Shown here one piece after another: positions 54,567 to 64,000 of a DNA stretch of 64,000 nt. The translations under genes and the position numbers were made by a program. The DNA lies in contig JAAEAF010014395.1 in NCBI GenBank assembly GCA_011037195.1, positions 1 through 64,000 on the forward strand. The letters run 5' to 3'. Source of the stretch: Triatoma infestans. Taxonomy: Eukaryota; Arthropoda; Insecta; Hemiptera; Reduviidae. The notes beneath the pieces were generated by a model. It worked only from the letters and a program-made list of their open reading frames with translations, had not been told where the DNA came from and ran no database searches. The stretch's first letter is position 1. The number at the start of each line of letters is the position of its first letter.

Positions 54567-57500
54567 AAATAATAATTCTACATTAAAATGTTTACAAATT
54601 AATTTGCAAAGATCGTACAAAGCTACAGCTAATTTAATTGAATTTATAAGTCGTCATAGCATTGATTTAGTATTTATACAGGAACCTATTTGCCAGAATA
54701 ACAAGATAGTGGGCTTTCCAAATAATGTAAAGATTTATCAACAAGGAGAAAACAGAAAAAGAGCGGCAATTATAATAATCAATAAAGATATTGACACAAT
54801 TTTGATTTCAAATTTATCAAATGAAGACCTTATTACACTAGAAATAACCTATAATGGATTGTGTTTTTTGGCGGCAAGTATGTATTTTGATTGTACAAGA
54901 GATATTAATGAAGATCTTAGAATTTTGGATGAAGTACTGAATGGGTTTATTACTAGAAAAATTATCTGTATGGATTCTAACTCAAGATCAAAAGTTGGTT
55001 CGATGAAATAACCAATTATAGAGGAAATGAATTAAACTATTTTCTTGTTTCAAAAAATTTGGTTATTATGAACGACAATACAAATATACCAACATTTCAA
55101 ACTTGCAGAGCTAAAAGTAATGTTGATTTAACTGTGGCAACTTATGCTATGATACCGCATATCACTGATTGGTATGTAAGTGACGAAGTTTCTGCGTCGG
55201 ATCACAACTACATTTTATTTAACATAAATCAATCTCATTGTACAGCCACAAATAATGAAAAGTGCAGCACATTTAAGTATAATATAGTAAATGTTGATTG
55301 GAATAAATTTAATTGTAATTTATACATAAATCTGTTAGATGTAATAAAAAAAGTCCACAATCTGATCTGGAACTTCCTTTAAATTTGGATTTACAGTTAG
55401 CGAGTAGAGTGACCAATAGTAAAGATATAAATTTGATAGTATCAGAATTTCAGGATGTGCTGATTAAAACTTGCGACATGTCATTTCCGAGATACAAGAA
55501 GAGGAAAGTTACTGACAAAAAATCGGTCCCATGGTGGAATGATGAACTGACAAAATTGAGAAAAGAAGTGAACAAATTGAGGAGAAAATATCAGAGAACT
55601 TACAGAAACCACCAATTAAGAGAAGAAAGGAAATCTGAATATTATAGTTACAAAAAAGTGTATTCTGAGGCACTGATTAAATCTAAGATAGAATCGTGGA
55701 AAGATTTTTGCAACCTAACAAATAAAACACAACCCTGGAACTACATATACAAATTTGCAGCAAATAAATTGAAAAGTTCTTCAGTTTTATCAACACTTAG
55801 AAAAGAAGATGGCACATTTACTTCAGGGTTGGAGGATACTCTTGAACTTATGATGGATAAGTTTGTAGCGATAGATAATGAACTAGATGATGATTCGATA
55901 CATGAGCAGAAGAGGCTTCAGGTTGATTTACCGCTCAATACACCTAATGATGTGTTGTTTACCGCTGGTGAAATAATGAATATAGTTGAAGAAATGGACA
56001 GCAATAAGGCACCTGGCAGAGATGGACTCAACTCTGATGTGTTTCGCAGTATCTTGCGTTTAGTACCATTCTACTGTACTGCATTGTACAATGAGTGTCT
56101 CAACAGGGGAAGTTTTCCCCAGATTTGGAAAGTTTCCCAAATCATACCTCTGGTCAAGCCGGGAAAGGATTTTTCTCAAGAAGTATCCAAATATAGACCT
56201 ATAAGTCTGCTTCCGGTAGGGGGAAAATCCTTGAAAAACTACTAGTAAACAGAGTGATGCATTTTATTAGAAGCAATGAACTGATTAGCTCAAATCAATA
56301 TGGATTTATGCCCCAGAAGTCTTCTACTGATGCTATTATGGCTGCTAAAAAATTTGTTCTTGGAAGTTTAAAAAGGAAAGAAGATGTTCTTCTTATATCA
56401 TTAGATGTGAAAGGGGCGTTCGACGCTGCATGGTGGCCGACCATTTTGTGCCAGATGCGTGACTTTGCCTGCCCACAAAATCTATATAATCTTACAAAAA
56501 ATTATTTTAAAGATAGATATGGAATTCTAGAAAATAATAGTGTCACTATAAGGAGAGAGTACTCGAAGGGATGCCCTCAGGGATCATGTTGTGGTCCGGG
56601 TTTCTGGACATTAGTGTATGATTCGCTGCTCAAAATGCACGGAAGCTCAAATATTAAACTAATCGCTTTTGCGGATGATCTCTTAGTGTTGGTAGGTGCG
56701 AAAACGGTGCTGGAGCTAGAAATGATAGCAAATTCTACTTTGTATGAAGTACACTTATGGGCCTGTAACAACAAAATGAGATTCAATCCATCAAAATCCC
56801 AAGTACTACTGGTCAGCAGGAAAAGGATGAGACAATGTGTTACTGTGTTCCTTAATTATGAAAAGCTTGCCCAAGTTACAGAATTGAAATATCTTGGGGT
56901 CATTTTTGATGAGAGATTTTCATGGAGCTCTCACATTGAGCACATCACGTCAAAGTGTGCTCAACTCATTCACCGGCTCTCTAGATCTGCTAAGGTATAC
57001 TGGGGTATAGGTTGTGATGCTCTGCAAGTCATTTATTCTGGAGCAATACTCCCACTGCTACTGTACGCTATTCCGGCTTGGTTTGATGGGCTACAGTTTG
57101 CCTATAATAAGAAGAAATTAGGTTCTATTCAAAGGCAAATGGTAATTCGGATAATCAAGGGATACAAGACAATATCCTATGACGCTGCTTGCGTTATAGC
57201 TAATGTTGTACCTATCATCTGGAAAGCACATGAAAAACTGGCTCTCTATGAAGGCAGTACCACTTGCTTCAACACAGAGGGAATAACAAATTTGGAATAC
57301 GAATTCGAGAACCGCGTACCTGCTGAGAAATGGCTTCACCCAGGACTTTTGCCATGTATAAATATTGTCTCCAATGAAAGGTGCAGTGTGTATAATGTAT
57401 ATACAGACGGAAGTAAAATGGAAGGAGGGGTGGGTTGCGCATTTGCAGTGTACGATGTAAACGGCACCGTGGTGCATGAAGAAAAATTTAAGTTAGCCGA

Positions 57501-58253
57501 TTTTTGTTCCAATAATCAAGCTGAACTGCTGGCGGTCCTAAAAGCTTTAACATGGTTAGGACAGCGACACGAATATCCTGAGAAACGTTTTTCAGTGTTG
57601 AAGACGGATAGCCAGGTAGCAATACAGAGTATAAAAAATTTAGGAATCAAGCAACCACTATTGGAGAAGATAAGACGGCTTTTGTTTGAGCTTGAAGCGG
57701 CTGAATGGACAATTGAATTTATGTGGGTGAAGGGGCATTGTGGTACCGAAGGCAACGAGCATGCAGATATTCTTGCAAAAGAGGCTGCACTTAGTGCGCT
57801 TTCAATCTCTTATGACAAGGCTCCAGTATCGCTGCTCAAAGGCCAATGCAAGCAAGCTTCATATCTTAAATGGGAAGAACACTGGAGCGAATCCGCAAAA
57901 GGAAGAGCAACAAGAGAATATTTTCCTCATATTTTGGATCGGCAACAGGCTGACTATCTTCCGCTAGGCTGTATGGTCAACAAGCCCTAAGCGGACACGG
58001 AAAAAATCGGGCTTATCTCCACAGGTTTGGACTATTGGACAGTGCACTTTGCTCCTGCGGCGATGTAGCTGACAAAACTTGGGACCACTTAAAATTTGAG
58101 TGTAAGCAGCATGACAAAGAAAGAAGCCAGTTGATAAGGAAGGCAGTATCTATGGGGAAACATTGGCCACTCCAGAAACGAGAGTTGATATCTCGAGTTT
58201 TGATTGATGACTTTGTCCAAGTTGTAAATAATATCGAGATACAAACTGATTAG
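54559..58253 (+). pseudogene. ORF2 of Waldo-type copy 1: endonuclease, RT, RNase H, zinc finger
   Basis: Blocks in order: endonuclease LKCLQINLQRSYKAT, FIQEP and ICMDSNSRS, then after a frameshift VDLTVATYAM and SASDHNY; linker VPWWNDELTKLRKEVN; RT APGRDGL, LLISLDVKGAFDAAWWP, KGCPQGSCCGPGFW and AFADDLLVL (56665-56679); thumb YLGVIFDERFSWSSHI; RNase H VYTDGSKMEGGVG, NNQAELLAVLKAL, KTDSQVAIQSI and GNEHADILAKEAA, with all four acidic residues. After a frameshift near 57985 the C-terminal CSCGDVADKTWDHLKFEC follows. Frame changes also fall near 55010, 55383 and 56245. Target-primed reverse transcription is the expected role. Confidence 0.9.
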
Positions 58254-58494
58254 TGAGCTTCGGTTTTTGGGAATAATGTGTATATAGTGTAGTGTTTAAG
58301 TGAACATTAGTATTAAAATTGTGTATATAAATAGTATTTTACCACTTTAATAAAGCTTTAGAACTATTAATTTATAATTAAATTTATATTTAAGTAAAAT
58401 TGATAGAAGTTTGTGTTATTATATGTAAAGTATTTTTGTAACAAAACACATGTAATATGTATATGGAGCATGTGGAATAAAAAAAAAAAAAAAA

Positions 58495-58851
58495 ACATAC
58501 ACACATACATACATACACGCATACATACATACACACATACATACATACACACATACATACATACATACATACACACATACATACATACATATACATACAT
58601 ACATACATACATACACACATACATACATACCACACATACATACATACATACACCACATGCATTACATACATACAGACATACATACACACTAACATACATA
58701 CATACATCAACAACATACATACATACATACACACCATACATACATACATACATACGCACATACATGCATACATACACACATACATACATACACACATACA
58801 TACATACACACATAATACATACACACATACATACATACACACATACATACA
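58495..58851 (+). repeat. ACAY microsatellite between Waldo copies 1 and 2
   Basis: About 355 bp of ACAT/ACAC units with scattered variants (for example CATGCATTACATAC). It continues the array interrupted by copy 1. Confidence 0.95.
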
Positions 58852-58868
58852 GATTTGCAGATGACACG

Positions 58869-59903
58869 ATGGCGACTAATAATGATGTGCTATTCGAATG
58901 TGCAATTAATCTTTTAAAAAATGTTACTCAAGAATGTGGAAATCTACGTAAGGATTTAAAAAAGAACATTTTTTGTGCTATTAGAGACTTTGATAAAGTT
59001 TTTGAGAACTTAAAATGTGAGTTAGAAACGCTAAAAAAGAAATTGGTAGACAAAGAGTGTAGTGATGTAACACCACAACCAACTTTCGCTCAAGTGGCCA
59101 AGTCAATACCAGCTAAATTGTATGTTTCAGGTAAGGATAAACCTACTTATTCTGCTATAATTAGTAATGAAAAAAATAAAAATGCAGAAGAGGCAAAGAA
59201 AAGCATTAAAGCTAAAATTGATCCCTCTAAATTAAAGATAGGGATAACAACAATGAAAAGTTTATCTAATGGCAAGGTTATAATTAAATCGGATAAAATC
59301 GATGATATTAAAACATTTTGTGATGAGGTAAATAAAATTGAAGACTTCAAAGCTGTACCCGTTAAAAAATTAAATCCCCGATTAATTGTATTTAATATTC
59401 CGGAAGAGATCACTAAAGAAAATGCTGTTGAAATAATTAGGGCTCAAAACTCTGAATTATTTGCTAATTCATCTGATACAATTGAAACCAAATTCATAAT
59501 AACGAATAGAAAAAACAATTCCCGTCATTTAATAATTGAAATAAATCCTACCTTAAGAAAGAAAATTCTAGATAAGAAAATAAAATTGATGTGGAATATG
59601 TGCCGAGCTGAAGATTATGTATCCATTTTGAGATGCTTCACTTGTAGTAAATTTAATCACAACACTACGAACTGCCGTGGTACACCTATATGTCCATTGT
59701 GCGCTAACAATCACTTGCTTAAAGAATGTACTCTCAATAAGAACGATAAAAATTCATATAAATGCATAAATTGTGAACAATTTAATAAATACTGCCCAAA
59801 CAATAAGAAGGTTGATTCATGTCACAGTGCCTTAGATAAACTGTGCCCTTTATACCTCAGCTGTCTTGCCAGACGTAAACAAAATATTATCTATGAACCG
59901 TAA
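58869..59903 (+). CDS. intact ORF1 of Waldo-type copy 2
   Basis: 344 codons with no break. An N-terminal helical region (residues 1-65, ending LKCELETLKKKLVDKE) may form a coiled coil. The central domain includes MKSLSNGKVIIKSDKIDDIK and PRLIVFNIPEEITKENAVEI. Zinc knuckles are CFTCSKFNHNTTNC (residues 256-269, CX2CX4HX4C), then CPLCANNHLLKEC from residue 275 (CX2CX3HX4C), then a third Cys/His group (CINCEQFNKYC). The upstream frame is open through the microsatellite to 58413, but ATG 58869 (CACGATGG) is the start, by comparison with copies 1 and 3. It binds element RNA for retrotransposition. Confidence 0.9.
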   Translation: MATNNDVLFECAINLLKNVTQECGNLRKDLKKNIFCAIRDFDKVFENLKCELETLKKKLVDKECSDVTPQPTFAQVAKSIPAKLYVSGKDKPTYSAIISNEKNKNAEEAKKSIKAKIDPSKLKIGITTMKSLSNGKVIIKSDKIDDIKTFCDEVNKIEDFKAVPVKKLNPRLIVFNIPEEITKENAVEIIRAQNSELFANSSDTIETKFIITNRKNNSRHLIIEINPTLRKKILDKKIKLMWNMCRAEDYVSILRCFTCSKFNHNTTNCRGTPICPLCANNHLLKECTLNKNDKNSYKCINCEQFNKYCPNNKKVDSCHSALDKLCPLYLSCLARRKQNIIYEP

Positions 59904-62900
59904 TAAATATAATGTTACTTATTCTTATTACCTATTATTAAACTAGTTTAAATTGTTTACAAATAAACTTGTAGAAATCGTATAAAGCCACTCTTAATCT
60001 TTGTAATTATATTTTAAAACGAAATATTGATGTAATTTTTGCACAAGAACCATATAATGTAAATAATTCAGTCGCTGGATTTCCGCTGACTTATAGAATT
60101 TTACAGAGGGGGAGTGGTAAAAAAAGGGCAGCACTAATAGTGACAAATAGAAAAATAGATGTAATTATGAATTCGAAAGTATCTAATGAGGACATGGTAT
60201 TAGCGGAATTTATCACTGATGGAGGGGCAATAAAATTTTGGGCTGCTAGTCTGTATCTCGAATATGATAACGATATAGAGGAACAGTTGTCAACTGTTGA
60301 TACGTTACTAACACAGGTGAAACCAGGTGATGGTTACCTCTTGGCCATGGACAGTAACTCTCGATCTGTTGCTTGGTTCGACCACTTTACAAATTCTAGA
60401 GGGGTTTTTCTTGAACTTTTCTTGGCCGCTAAAGCGCTTTATATTTTAAATGAGGATGTACAAATGCCTACTTTTGAAACTAATGAACGGGTCTAGTAAT
60501 ATAGATCTCACGGTAGCTAGTGAAATTATGTTAAAATTGGTTTCTGAATGGACTCTCGAAACAGAAGAAAGTGCGTCAGACCATAATTATATAACTTTTC
60601 AGATTGGCAATGTTCACAAAAAGAACTGTGGATGTATTAATTCTGGTTATTTATTTAACAGTTATAAAGCTGATTGGGAATTATTTGAGAGTAAATTAAA
60701 ATTATATTTAACAAACGATATACAACGGTCACATGATAACAAGGGTGGCAATAAAACTGATGTATTTAATGAGAGTGATTTAATAAGAAAAATTCAATGG
60801 TGTCCAGATCTTGAGAAACAGGTCGAATGTTTGTCTTCTGTTATCGAAAAGGCTTGCTTGGACGCTATTCCAGTCGTAAGGAAGAGCAATCGCCCCAATC
60901 AAAAATCTGTACCATGGTGGACTCGAGAATTGACTAATATCAGAAAGCAGGTCAATTATAAACGTAGAAGATACCAGCGTACCAGAAATAATGCCGAAAT
61001 GCGTGAACAACTTAAAAGAGAATATTACCAGATAAAGAACGAGTATAAAACAAAACTTAAGACAGCTAAAATGGATTCATGGAGGACCTTTTGCCTTAAT
61101 ACAGATAAGAATAACCCATGGGGAATCGCGTATAAAGCTGCTGCGGGCAAAGTTAAACCTGCTACTGTTCTGACCACAATACACACACCCAGTGGATCGT
61201 ATACAACTGATTTGAAAGAAACTTTGGAAATAATTATGGACAAATTTATACCAAAAGACATAGTTTCAGAGGATGAAGAAATGCATTTAGATATAAGACA
61301 ATTAGTTAAAAAAGAAATCGAAACAGCTAACGACGTTCCATTCACAGTGGATGAGGTAGGGATCGCATTGCTACAATCTCACCCTCATAAGACTCCTGGG
61401 GAGGATGGTATTACTAATTACATACTTCAGAAAGTATTTCAATGTATTGCTCAGTTAATTACGGCCATCTACAATGAATGTTTGTCCAGAGGCATATTTC
61501 CAAAGCTATGGAAGTCCTCAAAAGTTGTGCCAATCTTGAAGCCAGGAAAGAAAAATCTCGAAACCCCAGCTAAGTATCGTCCAATATGCCTTTTGCCTAC
61601 GGCTGGGAAACTGCTTGAAAAACTAATGATTAATCGTATCATGCACTTCCTATACCAGCAAAATGTTCTAAGCGATAAACAGTACGGATTCAAACCCCAA
61701 TCTAATACCACAGACGCACTGTTGGCTGTTAAGGATTTCGTTGAATCGAGCTTGAGCAGCAAGATGCAGGTCCTACTGATCTCCTTGGATGTGGAGGGGG
61801 CATTTGATGCGGCCTGGTGGCCAGCAATTCTTTGGCAACTTCAAGTATATAAATGCCCAAAAAATTTATATAAACTTACAGAAGATTATTTTTCCGGAAG
61901 GTCAGCTCGTCTAAAAATGGAAACCTGCGAGGTTAAACGGAAGGTAACTAGAGGATGTCCACAGGGGTCATGTAGCGGACCAGGATTTTGGATTATACAA
62001 TTTGATTCTCTGCTGAAATTGGCCTATCCTCCAAATAGTACCGCTGTAGCATTTGCTGATGATTATCTTCTAATGGTAGCTGGAAGAAGCATAGCCGAAT
62101 TAGAAGTTAAAGCTAATGACATTTTGAAACAAATATCAGACTGGTCGGTAATTAGCAGAATTAATTTCAGTAAGGAAAAGTCATGTGTGCTCTATGTGGC
62201 ACGAAGACTATCAGCTGTCGATTTGTGCCTGAAAGTAAATAACTTCCAGTTGAAAGTGGTAGAAGAATTTAAATATTTAGGCGTTACTCTAAATAGTGCC
62301 TGGAACTGGAATAGCCACATTAAAGCAGTGACAGATAAATGTATAGGTTTTGTAAATACACTCTCAAGGTCAGCTAAAGTGCATTGGGGTTTGGGCCAGG
62401 ATGCACTTCGAGTAATATATGAAGGAGCTTTCATCCCGATGGTGCTGTATGGGATTCCTATTTGGATTGATGGGCTAAATCGGACATACAACAGAAGGAG
62501 GTTGAACAGTATCCAACGTGTAATGGCGATACGGATGATTAGAGGTTATACAACAATATCACACGACGCTGCTTGTATTTTGGCAGGAATTTGTCCAATA
62601 TATGCCAAGGCTAAACAACTGGCAATGGAAGGGTTGGCTGTGCGTGGAAGGAAAGTGAGTGGAATAAGTGTAGAAAATTTGGATTTGCCGGTTCCTTTCA
62701 GGTGCTGGCCTCACCCTGCCACAGGTAATGCCTTGAAAATCGTTGAGACGGATCCAAACTTGTTACCACCTGCAGATTTCTATATATATACGGATGGCAG
62801 TCGTATTTTGGATAAAGTTGGGTGTGCTTTTGTGGTGTATTCTGATGGAAGCATAATGGCTGAGGCAGAGTTCAGATTGGGCCCTCTGTGCTCAAATAAT

Positions 62901-63345
62901 CAGGCTGAATTATTTGCAATACTGGAAGTGCTCAAATGGCTGGTGGACCTTGAACTCGGAGAAAGGCGGCGGGAGGTGCTGATTTTGACTGACAGTCAAG
63001 TTTCTTTAGATGTACTGGCAAATAGGAAGAAGCAAACATTTCTGCCATTCCATATTAGAGAACTGCTAAATCAGCTCAAAGAAAAAGCCGAAATTCGCTT
63101 CAGTTGGACGGAAGCACACATTGGGACTGCTGGAAATGAAAGAGCTGACTTCCTAGCAAAAAAGGCTGCATTGAATCTGGAGCTTGAAGAAAGTTACAGT
63201 AGGAATCCCCTATCGAGTTTACACAGCCATTGTAATGAGCGTAGTTTTCAGGAGTGGGACCAGCTTTGGAAAAATTCTACCAAGGGACAGTTAACTAGAC
63301 AGTTTTTCCCTTCTGTATATGAGCGGCTGAAGCTCCCCTTCAGCC
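59893..63345 (+). pseudogene. ORF2 of Waldo-type copy 2, truncated at the C-terminus
   Basis: The start ATG 59893 overlaps the ORF1 stop (TAA 59901). Damage is light: a frame change in the first 20 codons, a TAG at 59972 where copy 1 has CAA, and a one-base loss near 60490. From 60450 to 63345 it is open. Blocks: ILAMDSNSRS-like (60345), SSNIDLTVAS (60490), SASDHNY, VPWWTRELTNIRKQVNYKRR, TPGEDGITNY, LLISLDVEGAFDAAWWP, RGCPQGSCSGPGFW, FADDYLLMVAG (62052), and RNase H IYTDGSRILDKVG, NNQAELFAIL, ILTDSQVSLDVL and GNERADFLAKKAA. It ends at ERLKLPFSP, where the microsatellite begins. The zinc-finger C-terminus is missing. Confidence 0.9.
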
Positions 63346-63452
63346 CTACACACATACACACATACACACATACATACATACACACATACATACATACATA
63401 CATACACACATACATACATACACACATACATACATACATACACACATACATA
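63345..63452 (+). repeat. ACAY microsatellite between Waldo copies 2 and 3
   Basis: About 108 bp of ACAC/ACAT. It is in frame with the end of copy 2 ORF2 and the start of copy 3 ORF1, with no stop. Confidence 0.95.
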
Positions 63453-64000
63453 CAAACAGGAGACAAGATGGCGGATAGTGATAAAGACGTGGTATTTAAC
63501 AGTGCTATTAAAAAGCTTATAAAAGTAACTGAAAAAAGTGGAAATTTGAAAAGTGAATTGCGTCAAGATATTCTAGACGCGGTGAATGTGCTTCATGCAT
63601 TGTTTGAAGGTATCAAGACGGAGATTTCTGCACAAAATGAAGTTATTAAGTCAATGGCACCTAACCAAGGTGAAGGTTTTAAACAGCATTAACACTTAAC
63701 TATTTTACGCCTTGACGATCTATTGACACAATTTATAACACTTAGTACAGATTTCAATAGAGATGTAGAAACCTTTATAAATACTATACAAAAGGCTTGT
63801 AATTATTCAATTAAAACTACTAAAAATACTAGTAAAAATAAAACTTTATTTCCATGGTGGAACAATGAATTAAATAAATTAAGAAAGGAAACTAATAGGA
63901 AGAGAAGACTTTTTCAAAGAACATACAATGATATTATTTTAAGAGAAAGGCGGAAAGAAGAATATTTTACTATTAAACAAACTTATTCGGACATGATAAG
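63453..64000 (+). mobile_element. R1/Waldo-type LINE copy 3, internally deleted, runs off the window
   Basis: It starts AAACAGGAGACAAGATGGCGG after the microsatellite. ORF1 (63468-63692) opens MADSDKDVVFNSAIKKLIKV, like copy 1, but stops after 74 codons. Sequence then continues directly as the ORF2 linker (FPWWNNELNKLRKETNRKRR at 63851), in its own open frame to the window end. About 1.9 kb (rest of ORF1 and the endonuclease) is deleted relative to copy 1. Confidence 0.85.
63468..63692 (+). pseudogene. ORF1 N-terminal stub of Waldo-type copy 3
   Basis: 74 codons from ATG 63468 (ACAAGATGGCGG) to TAA. It holds the helical N-terminal region (KSGNLKSELRQDILDAVNVL) and lacks the RNA-binding domain and knuckles. 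It ends at the internal deletion. Confidence 0.8.

Larger units (their letters stand above)
53471..58494 (+). mobile_element. R1/Waldo-type LINE copy 1, complete in structure
   Basis: 5.0 kb from AAAGAGAGCCAAGATGGCGG to a 16-A tail (58479-58494), with ACAY microsatellite on both sides. Only about 13 nt precede the ORF1 ATG. ORF1 and ORF2 overlap. From the literature, Waldo elements of the R1 clade insert in ACAY repeats, so architecture and target both point there. It has at least six frame breaks. Confidence 0.85.
58852..63345 (+). mobile_element. R1/Waldo-type LINE copy 2, 3'-truncated
   Basis: It starts right after the microsatellite (AGATTTGCAGATGACACG, then the ORF1 ATG) and keeps an intact ORF1. 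ORF2 is open over most of its length but stops short: the sequence changes to ACAY repeat at about 63345, before the C-terminal zinc finger and 3' UTR. It has no poly(A) tail. Coding identity with copy 1 is moderate by eye, so these are different subfamilies rather than a tandem duplication. Confidence 0.85.

Overview
The window is AT-rich animal nuclear DNA, almost certainly from an insect. The evidence is introns with GT/AG borders, a tRNA-derived SINE, R1-clade LINEs inserted in ACAY microsatellites, an errantivirus-type LTR element with an envelope gene, and I-, LOA- and Jockey-like LINEs. No bacterial-type gene, CRISPR array, rRNA or complete tRNA gene was seen.

The one host gene recognised runs on the minus strand. 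Nine exons between 42821 and 506 join in frame at every junction and together look like a large part of ICE2/NARG2, little elongation complex subunit 2. Its first exon or exons and its last exon lie outside the window or were not found. Five of its eight introns are short; the other three (about 8.0, 8.9 and 18.7 kb), plus a 4.1 kb one near the 3' end, are swollen by transposable elements. Nearly all coding elements in the window lie on the plus strand, antisense to this gene.

Layout from left to right. 1-2175: last visible ICE2 exon and intron. 2176-4765: LOA-like LINE remnant. 4789-6089: three ICE2 exons and a truncated SINE. 6478-13285: LTR retrotransposon with both LTRs and a CAGC target duplication, lacking integrase, with a hairpin insertion in its 5' LTR and a phased palindrome array in its 3' part. 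13400-16320: RTE-like and minus-strand RNase H LINE fragments. 18184-20990: R1/Waldo-like LINE relic carrying a SINE. 21043-26200: terminal-inverted-repeat (TIR) element copies, ribozyme-like repeats and an ICE2 exon. 26201-32401: 6.2 kb I-like LINE inserted in a TIR element. 32495-36540: R2-like and other LINE relics plus an ICE2 exon. 36930-41060: Jockey-like LINE. 42129-42821: three ICE2 exons. 44165-48379: 5'-truncated errantivirus with env and 3' LTR. 48385-50134: LINE. 50637-53215: SINE, complete TIR element, LOA fragment and TIR element fragment. 53215-64000: three successive R1/Waldo-type LINEs, each preceded by an ACAY microsatellite.

The most interesting organisation is a dependency between repeats. 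A short TIR element carries an internal ACAY microsatellite, and R1/Waldo-type LINEs are found inserted in that microsatellite, at two separate loci here. A second thread is a scattered family of short repeats with a hammerhead-like core (CTGANGA, short stem, GAAA), one pair of which forms a 240-bp inverted duplication.
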